DNA from: an uncultured Veillonellaceae bacterium
Lineage (GTDB): Bacteria; Bacillota; Negativicutes; Selenomonadales; Selenomonadaceae
Reading direction: 5' to 3'
Length of the DNA stretch: 38,040 bases
Assembly (NCBI GenBank): GCA_900314825.1
Contig: OMWS01000025.1
Location: forward strand, 1-38,040
Below the pieces are notes generated by a model. It had not been told where the DNA came from. It saw only the letters and a list, made by a program, of their open reading frames with translations, and ran no database searches. This document shows, in pieces, positions 33,659-38,040 of the stretch (its first letter is position 1; each line of letters begins with the position of its first letter). The translations under genes were made by a program, and so were the position numbers.

Positions 33659-33717
33659 TCACAGAATTTTGAGAACTTCTGCCCGCGAGGGCGTTCATAG
33701 AAAAAGGGGTATCATTC

Positions 33718-34740
33718 ATGTTTGGTATGTCCATGGATATCGGCATCGATCTCGGCACGGCGAACGTGCTGATTTATGTAAAGAACAAAGGCATCGTGCT
33801 GCGCGAGCCGTCCGTCGTGGCGGTCGACAAGGACACGAACCGCGTGCTCGCGATCGGCGAGGAAGCGCGCCGCATGATCGGCCGCACGCCGGGCAACATC
33901 GTCGCGATCCGTCCGCTCAAAGAAGGCGTCATCGCCGACTACGACATCACGGAGAGCATGCTGCGCCATTTCATTGAAAAAGTCGTCGGCCACAGCTTCG
34001 TGTTCCGTCCGCGCATCATGATCTGCATCCCGTCGGGCTGCACGATGGTCGAGCAGCGCGCCGTGCAGGAAGCGGCGGAGCAGGCGGGCGCGCGCCACAC
34101 GCAGCTCATCGAGGAGCCGCTCGCGGCCGCGCTCGGCGCCGGCCTCGACATCGTCGAGCCGTGCGGCTCGATGGTCGTTGACATCGGCGGCGGCACGACG
34201 GACATCGCGGTCATCTCGCTCGGCGGCATCGTCACGAGCGCGAGCCTGCGCATCGCGGGCGATAAGTTCGACTCGGACATCATCGCATACGTGAAGCGCG
34301 AGTTTAATATGATGATTGGCGAGCGCACGGCAGAGGACATCAAGATGAATGTCGGCGCAGCGTTTGCGGATGCGCGTCATGAGGAAATGGACATCCGCGG
34401 CCGCGACATGCTGACGGGTCTGCCAAAGAATCTCACAATCACGACGGCACAGGCGGCCGAGGCCATGAACATGTCGGTCACGCGCATCGTCGAGCAGGTG
34501 AAAAAAGTGCTCGAGGAGACGCCACCGGAGCTTTCGGCGGACATCATGGATCGCGGCATCATCCTGACGGGCGGCGGCGCGATGCTCTATGGCCTCGACG
34601 AACTCATCCGCCGCGAGACGGAAATCCCGACGGCCCTCGCCGACGACCCGCTCTCCTGCGTGGCGCTTGGCTGCGGCAAAGCGCTCGATACGTTCTCGAA
34701 ATTCGACGGGAAAGCGCAGAATCTCAAAATGGGAAGATAA
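33718..34740 (+). CDS. mbl: MreB/Mbl-family actin homologue
   Basis: Cytoskeletal ATPase that guides side-wall synthesis and rod shape, 340 residues. Motifs: phosphate-1 IGIDLGTANVLIYVK, phosphate-2 MVVDIGGGTTDIAVISLGG, and the adenosine motif GIILTGGGAMLYGLDELI. It is called Mbl rather than MreB because it stands directly before two FlgF/FlgG-type genes, the order mbl-flhO-flhP seen in Bacillus, and not with mreC and mreD. AAAGGGG lies 8 bases before the ATG. Confidence 0.9.
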   Translation: MFGMSMDIGIDLGTANVLIYVKNKGIVLREPSVVAVDKDTNRVLAIGEEARRMIGRTPGNIVAIRPLKEGVIADYDITESMLRHFIEKVVGHSFVFRPRIMICIPSGCTMVEQRAVQEAAEQAGARHTQLIEEPLAAALGAGLDIVEPCGSMVVDIGGGTTDIAVISLGGIVTSASLRIAGDKFDSDIIAYVKREFNMMIGERTAEDIKMNVGAAFADARHEEMDIRGRDMLTGLPKNLTITTAQAAEAMNMSVTRIVEQVKKVLEETPPELSADIMDRGIILTGGGAMLYGLDELIRRETEIPTALADDPLSCVALGCGKALDTFSKFDGKAQNLKMGR

Positions 34741-34816
34741 AAAGAGGATAATTCGCAGTTTGTGTCGAATAGAAATATGTTGAGAAATTGAATTGGGATA
34801 AGGAGGCGCACAGCCT

Positions 34817-35629
34817 ATGTGGCGCGGACTTTATACGGCGGCGGCCGGCATGATCCAGGAGACGCAGCGCACGGATGTCATCGCGAACAACCTCGCGAAT
34901 GTCAACACGTCCGGCTTCAAGCGCGACGTCGCCGTTTCAGAGGAATTCGAACCGATGCTGATCCGCCGCATCAACGACCATGATATGCGAAACGACGTGA
35001 CGAGCTTCAAGGGCTTCCACCTCGGGAGCTCTGCGCCCGTCGTCGGCACGCTCGGTCTCGGCTCGGAGATCGCGGAGATCGCCTCAGATCACGCGCAAGG
35101 CGTGTTCGAGTCGACGGGCAATCCATACGACATCGCGATTTCGGGCGGCGGCTACTTCGGCGTGCAGACGCCGCAGGGCGTGCGCTACACGCGCGACGGC
35201 GCGCTGTTCCGTTCGAATACAGGCCTCCTGCAAAACACCCGCGGCCAGAACATCCTCGGCGTGAACGGCCAGCCCATCCAGGTGCCGGCGAATGCCGAGA
35301 GCTTCCTCGTCGGCGCGCAGGGGCAGGTCTACGTGCGTGCCGATGGCCAGCAGCAGCAAATCGGCCAGCTCATGTTCGTCGATTTCCCGGACCGCCGTGC
35401 GCTGTTGCAACAAGGCGACGACCTCTGGTTCCCGCAGGCCGGCGCGCAGCCGCAGCCGGCGACGGGCACGATCGAGCAGGGGATGCTCGAGCGTTCGAAT
35501 GCGAACGTCGTCGACGAAATGGTGCAGCTCATCAACAATTACCGCATCTACGAAGCTGGCTCGAAGGCTGTCGTGACGCAGGACAGCATGCTCGACAAGT
35601 CCGTGAACGAGGTCGGCCGTTCGACGTAA
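34817..35629 (+). CDS. flgF: flagellar rod protein FlgF/FlgG family, first copy
   Basis: Axial rod protein exported by the flagellar type III system, 270 residues. It begins MWRGLYTAAAGMIQETQRTD and continues VIANNLANVNTSGFKRD, the hallmark of rod and hook proteins. A DIAISGGGYFGVQTPQGVRY segment and the C-terminal LERSNANVVDEMVQLINNYR complete the pattern. AAGGAGG lies 10 bases before the ATG. It follows mbl by 76 bases. FlgF versus FlgG is decided by order only. Confidence 0.82.
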   Translation: MWRGLYTAAAGMIQETQRTDVIANNLANVNTSGFKRDVAVSEEFEPMLIRRINDHDMRNDVTSFKGFHLGSSAPVVGTLGLGSEIAEIASDHAQGVFESTGNPYDIAISGGGYFGVQTPQGVRYTRDGALFRSNTGLLQNTRGQNILGVNGQPIQVPANAESFLVGAQGQVYVRADGQQQQIGQLMFVDFPDRRALLQQGDDLWFPQAGAQPQPATGTIEQGMLERSNANVVDEMVQLINNYRIYEAGSKAVVTQDSMLDKSVNEVGRST

Positions 35630-35640
35630 GCCAAAAAAAT

Positions 35641-35667
35641 TTAAGTTTTCGCCAAATCCTTCGATAT
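35641..35667 (+). promoter_or_regulatory. possible flagellar sigma-28 promoter before flgG
   Basis: TTAAGTTT, 11-base spacer, TTCGATAT compares with the sigma-28/sigma-D consensus TAAAGTTT-N11-GCCGATAA (7 of 8 and 5 of 8). It lies 38 bases upstream of the flgG ATG. No good vegetative promoter is seen here. Confidence 0.45.
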
Positions 35668-35704
35668 ATAGATAAAGTAAAGAATCTTTGGGAGGAACAC
35701 GCTT

Positions 35705-36496
35705 ATGATGCGAGCACTTTGGTCGGCCGCCTCGGGCATGAAGGGGCAGCAGACAAATATGGACGTCATCGCGCACAACATCGCGAACGTCAATACCTAC
35801 GGCGGCAAGAAGGTCCGCGCCGAGTTCCAGGATCTCATCTATCAGAACCTCCGCGAGGCGGGCGCGGCGTCCGGCGCGGACAGCCAGTATCCGACAGGCC
35901 TGCAGATCGGCCTCGGCACGCGCGTCGCCGCGACGAACCGCATTTTCTCGCAAGGTGCGCTCCAGACGACGGACAATCCGACGGACATCGGCATCCAGGG
36001 CGAGGGCTTCTTCCGCATCACGATGCCGGACGGCACGACGGCGTACACGCGTGATGGCTCGTTCAAGCTCGATTCCGACCGTCGCATGGTGACAACGGAC
36101 GGCTATCCGCTCGCGGACGGCATCACGATCGATCAGACGGCGCCGAGCGATTCCATCGTCATTTCGGGCGACGGCCGCGTCTCGTGCACGCCGGCCGGCG
36201 GCACGCAGCAGGAAGTCGGCCAGATCACGCTGGCGCGCTTCGTGAATCCGTCGGGTCTCACGGCCATCGGCAAGAACCTCTTTGTCGTGTCCGAGGCATC
36301 GGGCGATGCCATCGAGAGCACGCCAGAGACGGATGGCGCGGGATCTCTCACGCAGAGCACGCTTGAGATGAGCTCCGTGCAGATCGTCGACGAGATGGTC
36401 AACATGATCGTCTCGCAGCGCGCGTATGAATCGAATTCGAAAGCCGTCACGACCTCGGACTCCATGCTCGAGATCGCGAATGGCCTCAAGCGTTAA
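35705..36496 (+). CDS. flgG: FlgG, flagellar distal rod protein
   Basis: A 263-residue distal rod subunit. N-terminal MMRALWSAASGMKGQQTNMD and NIANVNTYGGKKVRAEFQDL, a central IGIQGEGFFRITMPDGTTAY, and the C-terminal STLEMSSVQIVDEMVNMIVS, then QRAYESNSKAV. The GGGAGG ribosome site is strong. It precedes flgA and flgH, so the operon builds the rod and the rings around it. Confidence 0.9.
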   Translation: MMRALWSAASGMKGQQTNMDVIAHNIANVNTYGGKKVRAEFQDLIYQNLREAGAASGADSQYPTGLQIGLGTRVAATNRIFSQGALQTTDNPTDIGIQGEGFFRITMPDGTTAYTRDGSFKLDSDRRMVTTDGYPLADGITIDQTAPSDSIVISGDGRVSCTPAGGTQQEVGQITLARFVNPSGLTAIGKNLFVVSEASGDAIESTPETDGAGSLTQSTLEMSSVQIVDEMVNMIVSQRAYESNSKAVTTSDSMLEIANGLKR

Positions 36497-36499
36497 GTC

Positions 36500-37270
36500 A
36501 TGCATTGGAAGAACAGCCTCCTCGCCGTCTTTGTGCTTTGCACCGTGTGGGGCGGCTTCTTCTGTCTTTTGCCACCGTCGGTCGCTTCCGCCTATGGCGG
36601 CGGCACGCAGGCAGAAAAATACCCGCAACGCGTCACGGCGGCGCAGTTCGACCAATACGCGAGCGAAAAGCTGGAAGAGGCGCTCGTTGCAACGGGTGAA
36701 ACGCGCAGTCACGACATCACACTCGCGCGTCCGACGAGGGACATGAAAGCGCCGCCGGGCGAGCTCATCTGCCAGGTGGACGTGCCAAATGCGATCCGCT
36801 ACACGGGCACGACGCCCGTGCATGTCTCTGTCTACGTCAACCAGGTCTTTTACCGTCGTCAGATTCTCTACTACCGCGTGACCGTCCATGACACGGCACT
36901 CGTCACGACGCGCGACCTGAAGCCGGACGAGACGATCGGCGCGGGCGATGTGAAGCTCGCGGATGTGACGGTCGACGAACCAGCCGCGCGGTATCTCAAG
37001 GAGTTTTCCGAGATTGCAGGCCGCGTGCCGTCGCGCTTTTTGAGCACTGGCAAGCCTCTTTCGGACAGCGTGCTGCAGAATGCGCGTGTCATCGAGGTCA
37101 ACACGCCGGTCACGATCGTCTCGAGTTTCAACGGCGTCGAAGTCCGCGCCGAAGGCACAGCCCTCCAGCGCGGCCGCATCGGCGACCGCATCCGCGTGAA
37201 AAATACACGGTCGGGCAAACTGCTGCTCGGTACGGTCATCGATGCACATACCGTTCAGGTAGGAAGTTAA
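36500..37270 (+). CDS. flgA: FlgA, P-ring assembly chaperone
   Basis: Periplasmic chaperone for FlgI, 256 residues. A signal peptide spans about residues 1-30 (SLLAVFVLCTVWGGFF, cleavage likely after ASA). The C-terminal SAF and ChapFlgA domains show ALVTTRDLKPDETIGAGDVK and the ending VRAEGTALQRGRIGDRIRVK, then NTRSGKLLLGTVIDAHTVQV. It starts three bases after flgG with a weak ribosome site, suggesting coupling. Its presence means a P ring and thus an outer membrane. Confidence 0.9.
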   Translation: MHWKNSLLAVFVLCTVWGGFFCLLPPSVASAYGGGTQAEKYPQRVTAAQFDQYASEKLEEALVATGETRSHDITLARPTRDMKAPPGELICQVDVPNAIRYTGTTPVHVSVYVNQVFYRRQILYYRVTVHDTALVTTRDLKPDETIGAGDVKLADVTVDEPAARYLKEFSEIAGRVPSRFLSTGKPLSDSVLQNARVIEVNTPVTIVSSFNGVEVRAEGTALQRGRIGDRIRVKNTRSGKLLLGTVIDAHTVQVGS

Positions 37271-37280
37271 GGTGTTTCCC

Positions 37281-37892
37281 ATGATGAAGAAAACAGCGAT
37301 TGCCCTCGTAGCAGGTGCAACTCTTCTCACGCCCGCGTTCATGCCGCAAACGGCTACGATTGCCTCGGCGCGTTCGCTCTGGAATGATGATGGCGCGTCA
37401 TACACGCGGAACATTTTTGCCGACCGCAAGGCACAGAATGTCGGCGACATCGTCACGATCGTCATCAGCGAGACGACGACGACATCTGCGACGAAGTCCT
37501 CGAGCAACAGCAAGAGCGGCAGCACGTCGCTTTCGGCTGGCGTCGGCGTCTTTGATTTCCTCAAGGCGGCGAGCGCGAGCGGCTCCGACAGCTTCAAAGC
37601 CGATGGCGCGGCTTCGGACACGAACAAGGTTTCGGGCAATGTGACGGTCACGGTCACGGAAGTCCAGCCGAATGGCAACATGGTCGTCGAGGGCACGCAG
37701 TCCATCTGGCAGAACCGCAACGAGCACAAGATCACGTTCCGCGGCGTTTGCCGGGCTGACGACATCACAGCGAACAACACGATTCCCTCGACAAAGATCG
37801 CGGACGCGACCGTGCGCTTTGACGGCAAAGGCCCGCTCAATGCAAAGCAGCGGCAGGGTATCTTGACGCAGATTTTCAATATCTTGTTCTAA
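37281..37892 (+). CDS. flgH: FlgH, flagellar L-ring protein
   Basis: Forms the ring in the outer membrane around the rod, 203 residues. A signal peptide spans about residues 1-31, then SLWNDDGASYTRNIFADRKA and VGDIVTIVISETTTTSATKS, the family hallmark. An EVQPNGNMVVEGTQ segment and a C-terminal GKGPLNAKQRQGILTQIFN agree. There is no Cys after the signal, so unlike enteric FlgH it is not a lipoprotein. The ATG at 37281 follows AAGGTG; GTG at 37272 is an alternative. Confidence 0.9.
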   Translation: MMKKTAIALVAGATLLTPAFMPQTATIASARSLWNDDGASYTRNIFADRKAQNVGDIVTIVISETTTTSATKSSSNSKSGSTSLSAGVGVFDFLKAASASGSDSFKADGAASDTNKVSGNVTVTVTEVQPNGNMVVEGTQSIWQNRNEHKITFRGVCRADDITANNTIPSTKIADATVRFDGKGPLNAKQRQGILTQIFNILF

Positions 37893-37915
37893 ACGTCTGT
37901 GGGCGGGCTGTTGTT

Positions 37916-37954
37916 CCAAAGCCTCCCCTTTGGGGGTAATGTCATTAAGTTAAG
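37916..37954 (+). repeat. repeat module B, copy 2
   Basis: CAAAGCCTCC, eight variable bases, then GGTAATGTCATTAAGTTAAG, matching the copy at 20910. It starts 24 bases after the flgH stop. Confidence 0.7.
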
Positions 37955-37970
37955 CGCGAAAGGCTCACAA

Positions 37971-38040
37971 CCCCCAGCCTCCCTCCTTGGAGGGAGGACA
38001 GACGCGGAGCGAAGCGCAGCGTCAGGAGGGAGCGGCCTGT
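37971..38040. repeat. A-type repeat, diverged copy cut by the window end
   Basis: CCCAGCCTCCCTCCTTGGAG, then GGAGGACAGACGCGGAGCGA, resembles the left end of the A elements with a different inner part. If the order elsewhere holds, flgI would be expected beyond it. Confidence 0.55.

Noticed and set aside
34741..34816. A sigma-28 promoter before flgF
   Set aside because: TCGAATAG occurs, but no TAAAGTTT-like box is found at the proper 11-base distance, so support is insufficient.
35084..37879. A 931-codon minus-strand open frame across flgF, flgG, flgA and flgH
   Set aside because: It runs over several well-identified flagellar genes and has no domain of its own.

Overview
The window (about 58% GC by eye) most likely comes from a motile, fermentative member of the Negativicutes, such as a Selenomonas-like genus. 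The clues are Firmicutes-type promoters and strong AGGAGG ribosome sites, the Bacillus-like order mbl-flgF-flgG, and flagellar genes flgA and flgH for P and L rings, which need an outer membrane. The genus is an inference; no rRNA gene is present.

Region 1 (1-13,600) is a complete type III-D CRISPR effector module without cas1, cas2 or a CRISPR array in the window. Two large paralogous CARF-HEPN ribonucleases lie tail to tail (344-2299 and 2316-4121). They are followed by a seven-gene plus-strand operon: cas10 (GGDD cyclase motif, no HD domain), a Cas7-like RAMP, csx10 with a helical C-terminal extension, a tandem double Cas7, csx19, a TIGR03986-type RAMP and cas6. The expected logic is that Cas6 makes crRNA, the complex binds target RNA, Cas10 makes cyclic oligoadenylate, and the two CARF-HEPN proteins degrade RNA. 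Immediately downstream, on the opposite strand, is an unlisted 27-residue holin-like type I toxin with its own promoter, hidden ribosome site, terminator and an antisense promoter. I see no plus-strand terminator after cas6, so cas read-through would itself be antisense to the toxin.

Region 2 (13,600-24,600) is housekeeping: miaB, mutS-mutL, an RsmJ-like methyltransferase, an hsp20 with a possible RNA thermometer, an orphan ImmA/IrrE protease, a Cof-type HAD phosphatase and an RsmH-family methyltransferase. It is dotted with MITE-like palindromic repeats (19881, 20910, 20970, 23455), one of which encodes the end of the RsmJ-like protein.

Region 3 (24,700-31,270) is an envelope-sensing block interrupted by accessory genes: a membrane-anchored sugar-binding protein, an Rpn-type nuclease, a truncated DUF4145-like gene, a DesK/NarL-type histidine kinase and response regulator, and a second solute-binding protein, with no transporter genes. 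It ends in a degraded patch with half a terminator and a gene remnant, then a RelB/DinJ-YoeB toxin-antitoxin pair.

Region 4 (31,270-38,040) holds an aldose-1-epimerase-like gene, a lactate-dehydrogenase-family gene with a possible Rex site, then mbl, flgF, flgG, flgA and flgH, linking cell shape and flagellar rod and ring assembly. The window ends in another copy of the repeat family.
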